Assembly: GCA_022579005.1 (NCBI GenBank)
Contig: MU401502.1
Location: 62,001 to 126,000 of the forward strand
Reading direction: 5' to 3'
Length of the DNA: 64,000 nt
Source of the DNA: Poronia punctata
Lineage: Eukaryota > Ascomycota > Sordariomycetes > Xylariales > Xylariaceae
Positions 10,741 to 22,473 of the stretch are shown piece after piece. The notes below the pieces were generated by a model. That model saw only the letters and a program-made list of their open reading frames with translations. It searched no databases and was not told the DNA's origin. The translations under genes were made by a program, and so were the position numbers. Each line of letters opens with the position of its first letter. Position 1 is the stretch's first letter.

Positions 10741-12550
10741 AGGCGCCGTGATCTCTTGCACAGGGCGATATTTCACGTGTGTCCCGCGAGTAACAATCAT
10801 AGACGACTGCGGATATTCTTAAGTTTTGGTGGCCTCCAACACGGCTTTTTCCCTTTCCCAAGCCTAGGACCGACAACGCACGACGAAAAGATGGCTAAGA
10901 GAAGTTCAAACATTCGGTGAGATCCAATCAAGGGATGCAGTAGGACCCCGTGGAAGGAGTGTCCGAATAGCAATCCGCTACTACCTAGTGAAATGGAAAC
11001 CAAGCTACTTCGACGTCTACCCGCTGTGATGTTGTTGAAAGCTATCCAACGGACATAACAATCGGCTACCGGACGACGTGAAAGCTAGAGCAGCTACACA
11101 GGTTTACCACGACTCGGGCCACAGCTGAAGTTGTGGGTTTCGTTCTACCTAGTCGCAGTTATGGACCCAGCTACCCGAGTGCCGTGTGTAATATCTCTTA
11201 AAAAGGGAAGGCTTTGCAAAGATATACGCGATGGTCAAACGGCCCGAGCCGAGTCTCGCTAGTGCAGAAAACGCCGATGCACGGCAGATGCGCCGCCTAG
11301 ACGCCCAAGGTGCCGAACCGCAACTAGTTCCGAGGTAATCTCGGCAACAGCCAATAGAACTGTGTTCTGGCCGGAAGGCATAATGCTCTACCTAACAGAA
11401 ATTTGGGCCGCGGCAAAGAATTGGCTTGAATAGACTTGTGTGTGCATGATATCCAAGTTAGCCGAAGTGTGACCTCACCGACAGTCACCGCTATTCGATC
11501 AAGCGTACTAGCTACCACTTACCCTGCCGAGTCACAACGCCCATGCCACTCCCGCAGTTCAAAAATGGGTGGCATTGATGTTCGAGTCTGAGCTGAGCGG
11601 GGCTTTGTGGGGGCGAAATCCTCCCAAACAGAAGGGAGGGGGGAAAAAACCAAGGGTATTTCGTTCAATAGTATGCGAAACGAGTTCACCGACTCCGATC
11701 CTACCCTAGGTACGATGATGACCCTCGGATACGCCATCCTTTTCTGTCCGCTTAATCCGGGTCTCGTGGCTGAGTAAGGGAGTACAGGTCGGGGTAGCTT
11801 CGCCTAGCCTATAAGGTCGACCTATTTACTTCTACGTTGTCATGCGCTACGTCCATCGATTCGTCTATCCATCCAAATATCATCCAAATATCCGGATACC
11901 TATTTTGTGTGTGTCACAGTCAGACCAGCCGGAGAATAACTGTGGGTTGGAAAGACGGGCTTCTCGACTTATCCCGCCGGTAAGGAGTTCAATTCGACCG
12001 ATAGCGGACACCCGGATCGACCAAAGTGACCAGAACGACGGGGAGGGAATAAAAAGATGAAGACGAGAAGGGCACTTATTTCTGCACCCCGTTGGATGGG
12101 GTTCATACCCCTCCAATCAGAAGCTACTCGCTGCATGTCAGCAACGAAAAGCGTGGCATGCGAATTACCTTGTACGGGGTCTGCTGTGCCACCGCGAGTT
12201 ACCTAGTCTTCACTCTTCGTGCTACTCTGCGGGGGGCCAACACACCCGTCCAGGGCCGGGCGGACCAATCCGGGCATGTGTTCGCAGGATCTGACTCTAC
12301 GGCTTCTTCTTTGATAAGGTGATGCCCCCGGCGGGCTTTCCCGTATCTTCATCTCCCTATCCCCTTGGAGTTTTGGGGGCTGGAGAGACTTCCGGCACGG
12401 CTGCGGCAATGTGTCGCGCGCCAATCTCTGGATAGACGGTGTAACCTAGCACAACAACAGAGCAATCAGCTTTATATGCAGGAGAAAACCCGCTACCGCT
12501 TTTTCAAGTCTTGTCTTGACTTGACAATGCACTCATCCTAAAGTACCGAC

Positions 12551-12553
12551 CTG

Positions 12554-12585
<32 letters not shown>

Positions 12586-12587
12586 CA
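12551..12587. repeat. GGCA microsatellite
   Basis: About eight copies of the tetranucleotide GCAG/GGCA in a row, bounded by CCGACCT and CATGCTC. It is non-coding and lies in the gene-free interval. Confidence 0.9.
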
Positions 12588-13869
12588 TGCTCGAGACCAA
12601 ACCCGAACAACAGTAGCGGGTCTCGATACCCAAGTCATATGCTGACTCACTAGAAACTTCGCAACAATCGACTCCCTGTGCTCTGCATTCTGCGCTCTGC
12701 TGTTAACATGCATCATACCTATATGGTGGGTTCCGTGTCGGGCTGCCCCCACAAATTGAAGAATCGACATCGAAACGTACGTGTAGGTGAGTGATATATC
12801 TCCATGGACAATGTTCCATAGTTAGGTATGATGCTTGGTTTTTGTCTTATAGCGCTTGGCAGCTGGTCGCCACTTTTTATAGTTTTGAATTGATGACGTT
12901 CCAAGGAGGTAGAGGTAAAAACTGGAACCGAGGAAAGCACCACCAGGAAGTATGTTTGGATCGATGGTTGGACGGTCTGTCTCACGTGTCGCTCGCTCGC
13001 CTCATCGAGATGTCTTCAACGCTACCTACCTTACCTGCTTAACCTAGTAAAAACACCATGAACCCTCCCATGCTCTATTGTTCTCCGCAATTCTGCTCTC
13101 ACCCAGGCCCTTTTACTTTCGCATCAGATTTGTCTTATGCCAAGGAGATGGAGTTATGAAAGTCGCTATATGAGCCGCCCATAAGCTGACACAGCCACCC
13201 CATTACCCGTCAGCCTGTCACTGGAAATGAACAATCCACACCTAGCCCGGCGACCTTCAGGGAGATATGTGGGTGTGAGCATGAGCATAAACTTGTCGCT
13301 TATCGAGCCACACCTGCTGATTTATAAGCATAAGGGTAAGGTATACTATGCCACCATGCTCAACCACATCTTCCATTTCTGCACATAGGCAGACTTCTGC
13401 TGAATTCTCCCTCCCGGCTCTCCCCTTTTACCCCTAACCCCTTCTATTTCTAGAGATGTGCGGCTCTACGATGTGCCCTGCATGTCTTGCCACACATGTC
13501 GGGGCCACTGGGACGATTCGACCAGGGCCATACACATAAATATGTACGTGCTTCAGCTTGTCTTGCCTTGCCTTGCATATGAGTGACGTGAGTTACTGAA
13601 CAGCATACAGTTTAACCTAACCTTACTTGGGTCATTTATAAAAGACGGCCCGGAAGATCTAAATCTAGGACTTTTTTGCCCAGACCTTGTTCACTTTTTT
13701 TTCTTTTTTCGTTCACGCAAGCGCGACTATAACCGAATACCAGACCTACACACGGATACACATCTTACGCAGCACACGTATCATCACATCATCGCATCAT
13801 CGTATCACCCATCACGTACAACCTTAACCCTGTGATACAACTCGGACTATATTTCTGGGCAGAGCCCCC

Positions 13870-14321
13870 GGGGGGGGGGGGGGGGGGGGGGGGGGGAAAA
13901 TAGTAAAAAAAAAAAAAAAAAAAAACCAAAAAAAAAAATACGTACCACAACAAAGCGTGAAAAAAAGGTAAAATTTATNNNNNNNNNNGCGCCGCCCCGC
14001 CCCCCGCCCCCCCCGCCGCCGGCCCCCCCCCCCCCCCCCCAAAAGCTAAGCTTTAACCTAGGTACCTACCTATAATACAAAGACGTTCATCTAGTATGCG
14101 TTACACAAACGACAACTTTATGCACCTTTTGGTATAAAACATCTAGGTACATAGGCCCTCCTAGGTAGGTAGGTTCCGATATTCCATACGATAGAACGAT
14201 GTGTGACCCTGGAAAACATCTGTCGTTAGTAAAAAAAAAAGGGGGGGGGGGGGGGGGGGGGGGGGTAGTGGAGGGGGGGGGGAAAAAAAACAAACACCCG
14301 CACACCCCCACCCCCCCCCCC

Positions 14322-14387
<66 letters not shown>

Positions 14388-14470
14388 CCGGGGGGGCGGC
14401 GCCGGGTGGTAGAAGGAGGACGTAAAAAACAAAACCAACTCCCTACCTACCATCTGTTCCCCCCCCCCCC
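13870..14470. repeat. Cluster of poly-G, poly-A and poly-C runs around an N gap
   Basis: Runs include G27 at 13870-13896, A-rich DNA to about 13939, C18 at 14023-14040, A10 followed by G25 at 14231-14265, a C-run of about 64 bases at 14323-14386 and C12 at 14459-14470. Poly-G on one side and poly-C on the other, next to a gap, suggest collapsed or misassembled sequence. True homopolymer tracts are less likely at these lengths. Lengths here should not be trusted. Confidence 0.8.
13979..13988. other. Assembly gap (10 N)
   Basis: Ten unknown bases in a row. The round number suggests a placeholder of unspecified true length. It sits between A-rich and G/C homopolymer DNA, where short reads fail. 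Confidence 0.98.
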
Positions 14471-15474
14471 TTTTTTTTGAGAGAGAAAAAACTGGCCTGT
14501 CGCAACTCTTTCTACTTTTATTACATCCTGGTTAGAAGAATCGGACACGTATATATTGCGGTTACATGATGGAGGTGAGATTTACCTTACCTTACCTTCC
14601 TAATCTGCCGTAGATAGCCGGCGCGTATTACCTACCCATATTTTTTTCTCTCTCATTTTAATTCTCTCTCTTAATGACTACCGGTAACCTAAAAGAAATA
14701 GCCTAGCGACGTTACATACGTAGAACAGGGAAAACATTGCTTTGATGAACAAAAATGCGCACAAACATAACATAAAGTTTGCATTTGACAATCTCGTCAC
14801 AAACAACTTCCTCGTAAGGTAGATCAAAGTTTAGGTGACTCATCCAAATTCCAATCTACCTACCTAGGTATATAAACAATACATTGCAACTTCAAGCATC
14901 TCCTCACCTAGCTTACTACGTCAAAGCCGTGGAAAGGGGGCAGGTTTATTTACAACGCATTTCCGAGGTTGTTGGCCCTGATTTAAAGGTAACCTAGGTA
15001 ACTAGCACATACCATACATAAAGAGTAACTTATGGCCTTCTTGCCTATGCCGTCATCCCCCCCCTTTTATTGCTAGGTGCCTCCTATTTGCTTTATTCTT
15101 CCGACGCCCTGGAGGATGTTTTTGGAGCAACGGCAAATGGAAAAATGAAACAAGTAGAGGGATCAATGGACAGGATACTTTTTTTCAGACCTTGCGTCCC
15201 CTGATTCTAAATACCGGAATAAGGCCGAAATGATATAAGGAAGAGTATGGGACGGCTAAACTTGCAATTTCCTTGCTGCCATAATATTTGAGAGAAGAGA
15301 GAGAGAGAGTGATACCATCCCTGTCCAGACGCCACTTGACAACCCGCTTCCCACAACCAAAACTTTTTTGTACCCTTTCGTTGACCCTATAAACAGATAA
15401 TAAAATTTCATAACCCGTTCTTTTCTTTCTTAACCCGAGCGCTATCATCGTAGCTGCCAACCATGGTAATTGGC

Positions 15475-18400
15475 TCAAGCCCACCGTGAAAAGTCAAGAC
15501 TCTCCATCAAGGCATCTACTGTTGTAGGTGATGGGCCTTCTGTGTTGTCAGTTGCTACCGAGTGTACCGAAGGTCGATGTGAACTATGGTCAGGCGCAGT
15601 GCCAGTGGTGAAGAATGTGGCAACCGAGGATCTTCTTAAACTTATGCCACCGAGGCCGTCACGGACCATGCTACTAGGGCGAGGGGCATCCGTCGTAGCC
15701 GCAATGCTAGCGTGGCTACTCGCCGTGCCCGGAGGTGGAGGCGAAACTGTCAAACCGTGCGAACCGCCCTGAGAACCGCCATGGGAGTGGGGCGATTTCG
15801 GCGCGTATTTCTCCCTTAGCCGGTTAATTTCCCTCAGCCGGTTCCCCCATGAAGATATATGTTCTCCGCCGTCACGCTTAACCCAGACGTGGGAGAAAAA
15901 TGATGCGTTAAGAGCGAGCAGTCTCACGTAATCGGGCAAGGCCTTGAGGCTGATGATCTTGCTTTCCGCGGCCGACAGTATTTCTGGAAAGCCCGGCTTA
16001 CTCATGACCTGAACCTTGTAGAAAGAATTGTCCACATCTTTGGGCGTCCTCATCCTAGTCGCGACAAATGAAGCGCGAGACTCGGGCGTAATTACAATGT
16101 TGACATAGTTGAATTCAGACCGGAAGGTGTCGAACTTGAACGGGAGGCCCGAGTCGTTGAATATGATGTTGACAAAATCGTTGCCGATGTGGCTCTTCTT
16201 GAGGCCGCATCGTGGGTCGTGGTCTAGATTGGTAGGCATAAGGGTCGTCACGTGGAAGACCAGCTCCGTGACCCGGTCTCTCCAACAATACGTATACTCG
16301 CCATCCGAGTCGTATTGCCTATCGAGTCCCTGCGTGTTGAACGTCGCACCCTTCAACTTGATCAGGGTCCCGAGGCCGTCCAGAAACGTGACATATTCAC
16401 TACTGCCAGAAACATTGGCCAGGATCTCGACCTCGTCCACCTGATTCTCTCCGATGTATATGACGCCAACTTTGTGGCCGTCAACGGTCGAGTTACGATC
16501 GAACAATTTAATGGTCCGGTCGACGGCATCATTATCGGGGAGTGGGACAGGACGGTTCATGTCGCTGTATTGAGGAATCGGAGACAGCAGCTGAACGAGC
16601 AGGTGGCTTGGCTGCACCGCGTTTGTAATGGCAGAAGCGCCCTGGTTTCCGGCCTTGTTAGGTATAGGCTCCTGATGTTCCGGTGGCGGTCGGAATAGTT
16701 CTCGAATAGTGTACGACGACGTGCCCGAGGCTTGTCTCTTTGTGATCTGGGCCCAGCCTGAAGCGACAGCTTGTTCGATGGTGAATATGCTGTTCCCTAT
16801 CAGCCACCTCTTCTTGACGATCTCGCCGAGACGGTCCGAGGTGAAGGAAGGGTCCGCAGCAGACTCGTCGACGTCGGCAAAAGCGACGCGCTGCATGAAG
16901 TCGATCGACGTTTGCGCCTGTTCTTCGGCCACTTGCGACCCATCGACATCGGTGAAGAGGTTCTTGGCGATCCACGATACATGACTAGCACGGTCGGCAA
17001 GTTTCATGGCGAGAAACCAGAATATGATGACGTGATAGGCCAACGTATAGACGTATTGAGGGAGATCATCCGACGCGTTGGGGCGCGCGTGGCTTTCGGC
17101 CGCCGCCCTCCCAAACACAGTCAGGTCGCCGGTAGAGCCAGGTCTGTTGGCTGGCTTCTTGCCCCGGACAGATTGGAGATAGCGAACGCAAATGCCAAAC
17201 ACAGTCTGGTAGTCTTCTTTGCGAAAGTTGACATATATCGACGGCAGTCGGCTGAGACCTGCCAGGAACTCAAGAATAGGCATGGCCGCGTATGGTTGCG
17301 TGATGATTTGAGCCATACGTTGCAATATGGGCATCAGGGATTTGCCCACCGAAGACGGGAGCTCGTGACAGCAGATTTCAAGCGCATGTATGCTCGTCCT
17401 AGCACTCCGTTCCCACGTACAGAGAGCATAGAGAAATACCTTGACGATCTCGTCTTCCTCGGGCTTTTGGAAGTGACGATGGTAGCTCAAGAGTATCGTA
17501 AGCATGTGAAGAAAGCCGACGACTACATCGGCCTTCCGAGATCCACTGGCAACTGGCGGATCAGGGAACGAGTTGTTTTGAATCTTGGAGCAGATGACAC
17601 CTCGCAGCTCTTGCAACTGAGGCACGGCAAGCCCGAAGATCCCATGGTTGCTCAACTGCGAAGGGAGGTAGACCAGAATGTAGCTGCAGACCTCCCAATC
17701 GCAACCCGTTTGGAACAGGTGAAGAATCGCCTCGAGCCACACCCCCATAGGTAGGAGAGTTCTACCCTTGCCGTCGCTTAGAATATGCGCCATCAGTACG
17801 TCAGACGCCAGCACAGATGCGTCAGGAATCATCATAGGTGCGTCAAATCCCCTCGCAGACTCGACAGAAGATACGCCCGAACATAACACCGAACTGGCAG
17901 CCGTAGATGGAGGTTCAGGCAAGGCATCGATGTCCGAGGCAATCCACAACGGTTGGTATGTAGGGCCCCCCGTGTGCGATCCGCTGGATACTCGGGACGG
18001 AGGGATCCGCTCCGATGGTTGGCCCTGAGAGAACGATATACCCCGGCTAGGCCGAGTTAATGGAGTCCCTGCATCGGCTCTAGCCATTCTGCCTTGTTGC
18101 GGCCCGTCTTCCGACGGTCTGCGTGCTAGAGCCGATTCTGTACGAATCAACGTGGTTGCAAGACTATTAGTATCCGTGTCCGTCGTGACAAAGATCCGGT
18201 CGGCCCAGTCGGCCCGAATGCGAAAGAGGAGCTTCATGGCCGTGATTCGGGCATCAATCTCATTTTTCGACCTGGCGATCGAGACTAGCGTATAAAAGAT
18301 ACGAATAGCTTTTTCAGCATTGTCGTTCATAACACGCAAGAAGATCTGCACGAACCCCCTGGTGACGACGTTAGCTGGCGTCTGGCCCAGTGGTGGTCTA

Positions 18401-20355
18401 GATGCTAGAGACGGCGTGGCGTCGGGGCCTGGCGAGAGCGAGGGGCCACTAGATGTTCGAGAATGGCTAGTACCGACGATGCCGCCCAAGGTGTTGATAA
18501 TCTGGCAGAACAGAGGAACTTTAGTAGCAGTAGCAACGGTGACAGCAAACGACACGATCGCCTCTAGCACGGTAACGTCCGTCTCGTCGGCTACTCCAGC
18601 GAGCAAGCGTCTCATAAATACGAAGAGAAGGTCCGGCTCGGTTTGGTCTTGAATAAGGTCGAGCATATCGTAGACTTCCGTGACGACTTGCAAAGCTTGC
18701 AGTCTCACAGCCGTCCCACGCTCCTTGTCCTTCAGGAAGGCGTCCAAGACCAGAGAGAGGTTGGCTTTCCACTGCGCATCAGAGGGAAAGCAACAACGAA
18801 ACTCCTTGTAGTAGTTGAGCACAAGGAGGGCCGCCGAGTCGGAGATGGCCGGGTGGACCTTGACGAAGAACAAGATACAGTCTTGTCTCTGTATGAAAGC
18901 GCCTTGTTGGTTCCTGATTATGTTCTCTATTAGGGGTACGAGCTTCACTAGGTCCCCGACGATCAACTTCTCGGGGTGCCTATCCTCGTCCAGCGATTGC
19001 GCCCTGATCGATTGACCGGATTTGCTCAATAAACGAATGGCGCCTGCGGAGCACGCTGAAACAATGTCGAAAATCGAAGTCCAGTCTTCGTCCACTAGCA
19101 AACTGTTTATTCCGCCCCGAGCATGGTGGAACAAGGCAATAGCGAGTCGAATCATGTCGAGGTAGATCTTCCAAGTCGAGGTGGTTGCCACGACCCTGGA
19201 TAAACCGCTTGTCAAGAGGGCGTAGGGGACCTTGGGGTAGCCCTTTTCGGAGCTCTTCGACACAAGCTTGGCGAGAACCGAAAGAGCGCCTCGGATGTTA
19301 CGTACATCCTCCTTCTTTTTCAACCTGTCCTCCGTAGCACTGCTTAGGATCCTGAGCAACACTCGAACGGTTGCCTGGCCGTTGTGAGATCGGCAAAGGA
19401 TGCTGATAGTATGCCATGCCTCCTTCTGGACCTCCTGCACCATACAGTGTATGGAGGAAAGAACCTGAACACATTTCTTGAGCTTGCTGCCCGGGAGAAC
19501 ACCAAAGGTTATGATGGCATCCAAGATACCAATGCAAGCCCGCATATCGTCAGCAATGTTGGTGTACAAACATACCCTGAGTAAGGTGTCCACCAGATCT
19601 TCTGCAGTCCCATCGTCGGCGACAACCGAGTTGAACTTGATTACGTCCGACACCAGGGCGAGAAGGCGTTCAAAGTCGTTTTCCTCTTGGGTAGGGCCCA
19701 TCTTATCCTTGGAGCGATGGTTTTGCTTCTTTGCAGCGGATCGAGCGCCGCGCACTAGGTCGAAGCTTGCTTGCAGCCATTTGGCCAGGAGCGGGAATAT
19801 GTCATAATCGAAGCCGGAGACATCTCGGCCATGCTTAGAGAGACTGTCGAGGGCCCCGAGCTGCCAGTGGAAATCATCCGGGTGTGTGAGCATCGATATC
19901 GTTTCGAAGTAGTCTTTGCGTTCAAGGTCGGTCAAAGTGGGATGTCTCGCACACTCGGACAGGAGCTCCCATCCGGCAACACGGGTTGCTTTGGGATTTG
20001 TCGATGCTACAAGGTCTCTGGCCGCATGCCATATATCGGGCACAGGATTGAGAGGGTAATCGGACACGACATCCCGTAATGCATTAGCGGCAGCAACCCG
20101 CTCGTTCGCCGTCCCATCATGGAGCTGCCTAAACAACGCAGTAAATTGGGGCGGTAAAGCACTGGTGACTGGGATCGATTTCAGTTGTTCCGAGATTTCC
20201 GCATGGATCGCAGACGGGCCGGAGGACTGGGCAGATGTCGGGCTTGATTTGGCCAGCTTGGTTGCATTAGCAAGGCCTTTGAAGACGCTTGCAAAGCCGC
20301 CGCCGCCCTTGTATTCTTGAGACGGCGAATCTCGGCCCCCCGGAGACGGTGACAT
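15475..20355 (-). CDS. TSC2: Tuberin (TSC2) GTPase-activating protein
   Basis: A single exon encodes 1,626 residues. The N-terminal two thirds is helical HEAT-like tuberin sequence. The C-terminal Rap/Ran-GAP domain starts near residue 1282 (LFDRNSTVDGHKVGVIYIG). It contains the asparagine-thumb region KKSHIGNDFVNIIFND near residue 1388, matching the human TSC2 catalytic Asn context GNDFV. The tail after about 1510 is Ser/Pro/His-rich and probably disordered. By homology it works with TSC1 as a GAP for Rheb and restrains TORC1 in nutrient signalling. The ATG at 20355 is the first in the frame and begins MSPSPGGRDS, followed by the conserved FASVFKGLANA segment; upstream in-frame codons lack ATG. 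A mid-region Ser/Pro linker (residues ~655-700 and ~765-860) separates the two tuberin parts. The absence of introns in 4.9 kb is notable beside its intron-rich neighbours. Confidence 0.95.
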   Translation of the reverse strand: MSPSPGGRDSPSQEYKGGGGFASVFKGLANATKLAKSSPTSAQSSGPSAIHAEISEQLKSIPVTSALPPQFTALFRQLHDGTANERVAAANALRDVVSDYPLNPVPDIWHAARDLVASTNPKATRVAGWELLSECARHPTLTDLERKDYFETISMLTHPDDFHWQLGALDSLSKHGRDVSGFDYDIFPLLAKWLQASFDLVRGARSAAKKQNHRSKDKMGPTQEENDFERLLALVSDVIKFNSVVADDGTAEDLVDTLLRVCLYTNIADDMRACIGILDAIITFGVLPGSKLKKCVQVLSSIHCMVQEVQKEAWHTISILCRSHNGQATVRVLLRILSSATEDRLKKKEDVRNIRGALSVLAKLVSKSSEKGYPKVPYALLTSGLSRVVATTSTWKIYLDMIRLAIALFHHARGGINSLLVDEDWTSIFDIVSACSAGAIRLLSKSGQSIRAQSLDEDRHPEKLIVGDLVKLVPLIENIIRNQQGAFIQRQDCILFFVKVHPAISDSAALLVLNYYKEFRCCFPSDAQWKANLSLVLDAFLKDKERGTAVRLQALQVVTEVYDMLDLIQDQTEPDLLFVFMRRLLAGVADETDVTVLEAIVSFAVTVATATKVPLFCQIINTLGGIVGTSHSRTSSGPSLSPGPDATPSLASRPPLGQTPANVVTRGFVQIFLRVMNDNAEKAIRIFYTLVSIARSKNEIDARITAMKLLFRIRADWADRIFVTTDTDTNSLATTLIRTESALARRPSEDGPQQGRMARADAGTPLTRPSRGISFSQGQPSERIPPSRVSSGSHTGGPTYQPLWIASDIDALPEPPSTAASSVLCSGVSSVESARGFDAPMMIPDASVLASDVLMAHILSDGKGRTLLPMGVWLEAILHLFQTGCDWEVCSYILVYLPSQLSNHGIFGLAVPQLQELRGVICSKIQNNSFPDPPVASGSRKADVVVGFLHMLTILLSYHRHFQKPEEDEIVKVFLYALCTWERSARTSIHALEICCHELPSSVGKSLMPILQRMAQIITQPYAAMPILEFLAGLSRLPSIYVNFRKEDYQTVFGICVRYLQSVRGKKPANRPGSTGDLTVFGRAAAESHARPNASDDLPQYVYTLAYHVIIFWFLAMKLADRASHVSWIAKNLFTDVDGSQVAEEQAQTSIDFMQRVAFADVDESAADPSFTSDRLGEIVKKRWLIGNSIFTIEQAVASGWAQITKRQASGTSSYTIRELFRPPPEHQEPIPNKAGNQGASAITNAVQPSHLLVQLLSPIPQYSDMNRPVPLPDNDAVDRTIKLFDRNSTVDGHKVGVIYIGENQVDEVEILANVSGSSEYVTFLDGLGTLIKLKGATFNTQGLDRQYDSDGEYTYCWRDRVTELVFHVTTLMPTNLDHDPRCGLKKSHIGNDFVNIIFNDSGLPFKFDTFRSEFNYVNIVITPESRASFVATRMRTPKDVDNSFYKVQVMSKPGFPEILSAAESKIISLKALPDYVRLLALNASFFSHVWVKRDGGEHISSWGNRLREINRLREKYAPKSPHSHGGSQGGSHGLTVSPPPPGTASSHASIAATTDAPRPSSMVRDGLGGISLRRSSVATFFTTGTAPDHSSHRPSVHSVATDNTEGPSPTTVDALMESLDFSRWA

Positions 20356-22473
20356 CGCTTTCGTCTCTGTAGGGCGCCTTCTTCGGCAGCGGCCTAGCCG
20401 GGAGATACTCTTTAAATACACCGATGTTAGTTACATGAACATATAAGGGCCCATTATGACAGCAGCATCAATGCCCAATGAAGCGGAGGCAGAGGCGAGG
20501 GGTGTTGTGATGATGCGATACGCTCGAGATGCGAAAGAGCAATCCAGGAAATGACCAATGAAGCAGCGTATGGGTTGGAGAGAGCGACATTGTACTCTCT
20601 GTTGCAACGGCAGCCCAAACCAGCAACAAAAATTCGACCATGCGCAGTGTACGGAGGTAAAAGCGTACGAAGCCGACAATTGACCTACCGGTAAAGCAGA
20701 TTCGCATGCGAAAAGTACGTTGATATCAATCACGACGCTGATTAGGTAGTCATCACAGCATTACCATGGGACAGAAAGTACAGCAATCCGATGTGGCGAA
20801 GCTCCCTCTCCGCTAGCTACCGTCGTTCTTCAAGCTGGTGGCTGGGCAATCGTCAAGGTTCGCGGCTTCCCTAAGGCGTCCTCTAAATCGTAATTCTCTG
20901 CTCTGTTTTTCCCCTGCCTGTCCTTCTCCTCTCAACTTGGACGTCTCCTAGGATGTGGTACAAAGAAAGCTATCGCGAGGTTCGCTTCGAGGGTTGGGCG
21001 GACCAGCATCACAGGCACGCATTGGATGTGGAAGATGGGATCTTTGACTTTGGTCGGTGGGTTCGTTAGGATGGTTTTGCGTCGCGGCTAACGTTGGGTT
21101 CGATTTAGATCGGTTAAGAAGGGCTGTTGGAACTATTGAAATGAAGCAGAAGAAGGCACAACCTTGACGGTGGTCACAGGATGACAGGAGAATCACCATT
21201 GAAGAATTCGAACTAAAAGTAGACTAACTTAGACATAAAAGGTAGTCTACTGTTAGCGAGGTCCCTGCCTTGGGGTGTTGGTAGGTCAAAAGGGCAAATA
21301 TTTTGATCTAGATAATGTACTATTACATCAGTTGTGGTGTTTGGCACGTACTATTTACGTACCATCTGTGGCTAGAATACGTCTACAGCCAATTTATTGT
21401 ACGAGTAGTGCTGTGCAAAATCCAGGTAACTGAGGTCCATGTCTCCTACAAGTTGGTATGTAAAGGTACGAAAACCAAAATCTCCACAGCAAGTTACTCT
21501 TTTGGTGCTCATGCAGGACCTCAGGCAAAGAGGCCAAGGAGCATCAAAAAGTCATGCCTCTCTCCAGTTCTCCTCCAGCTTCATGATTTTCGTAGGTTTG
21601 CACCACCCTCCCCTGAAACCGAGCCCGAGCCCGAGAAGCCAATCAGAAGTCTTGGTATTAAATTGTAGCCCTCCAAAAATTAAACTTCTTGTGTGAGGTG
21701 ACGTGACCCATCCCCAGCCGGTCCAGGGATAGATCGGCCCCAGGGTCTTACTCTTCAACCCCACCAAATCGCTCGGGCATTTACCGGTGGTCCGCAAAAA
21801 CTCACCCTAGCACTCCTAGCACGTATACCTCCTCGTACTGAGTTATTGTGGCTTTGTTCACCATCTTTGTCGATGATATATTCATGATAATGGCGATGTT
21901 GCTTGTCCGTTCCTACCTAGTTATAATTAAGTTGCCTTTCTTCCTATGTAGAGTACGTGTAAAATTACAATTTTTGAATATCGACTAGCTTGCTATCATA
22001 CACAGCTAGCCATCGAGGTTAGTTAAGGTAATATCTAAGTACTGTAATAGATAGATATATGTTTAACAGCGCTCCTTTAAATCCAAGTAATAGATGAAAG
22101 GTTACGTGACAGTTTAGGTAATGAATAACCGTGGTTGTCATCTACCAAGAGAAACATACCCTGTCTGGTTGTCCTGCCCAGATGTTAATATACTCGCTAC
22201 CTACTTTACTACTACCTACCTACTGCCCCGCGCTGGATGCCTATCTCAGCAAAAGCGCCACCTCCCCATTGAGGCGTCTCCTAAACTCTGCCTATTTTCT
22301 ACACGTACTGCGTAGACTACTATACAATTAATCCGGGTTTAGCATATCACTGCTTTATAATCAGGGACCAGTGCACAATTAGTCACATGACTGAAGGTTA
22401 ATGTTCATTATAAACATTGCTTACATTCGCTGGTATGAACTTCAAAAAGAGGGTGGGGAATACAACCTATAAA
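20356..22473. other. Spacer between TSC2 5' end and HET 3' end
   Basis: No gene is supported. The DNA is AT-leaning with scattered ACCTAGG-type motifs and short unsupported open frames. The 300-400 bases next to 20355 would hold the TSC2 promoter and 5' UTR. Confidence 0.55.

Larger units (their letters stand above)
10741..15474. other. Gene desert with assembly gap and homopolymers
   Basis: About 4.7 kb without a supportable gene. It holds a GGCA microsatellite, a 10-N gap, several poly-G/poly-C runs, a GA repeat near 15296-15310 and many TACCTAGGTA-type motifs (around 14052, 14158, 14855 and 14994). Open frames across the G/C runs read as poly-Pro or poly-Gly and are not genes. The segment 10820-11520 looks degenerate, without a recognisable transposon domain. 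Confidence 0.6.

Noticed and set aside
10820..11520. Possible degenerate transposon downstream of the GH3-GNAT gene
   Set aside because: No reverse transcriptase, transposase or terminal repeat could be read in any frame.
14199..14480. Open frames of poly-Pro / poly-Gly on both strands
   Set aside because: They are read across the poly-G/poly-C runs beside the gap and reflect composition only.
16771..17754. A 327-codon plus-strand open frame
   Set aside because: It lies wholly antisense to conserved TSC2 sequence and its translation has no domain; it is a by-product of GC-rich codons.
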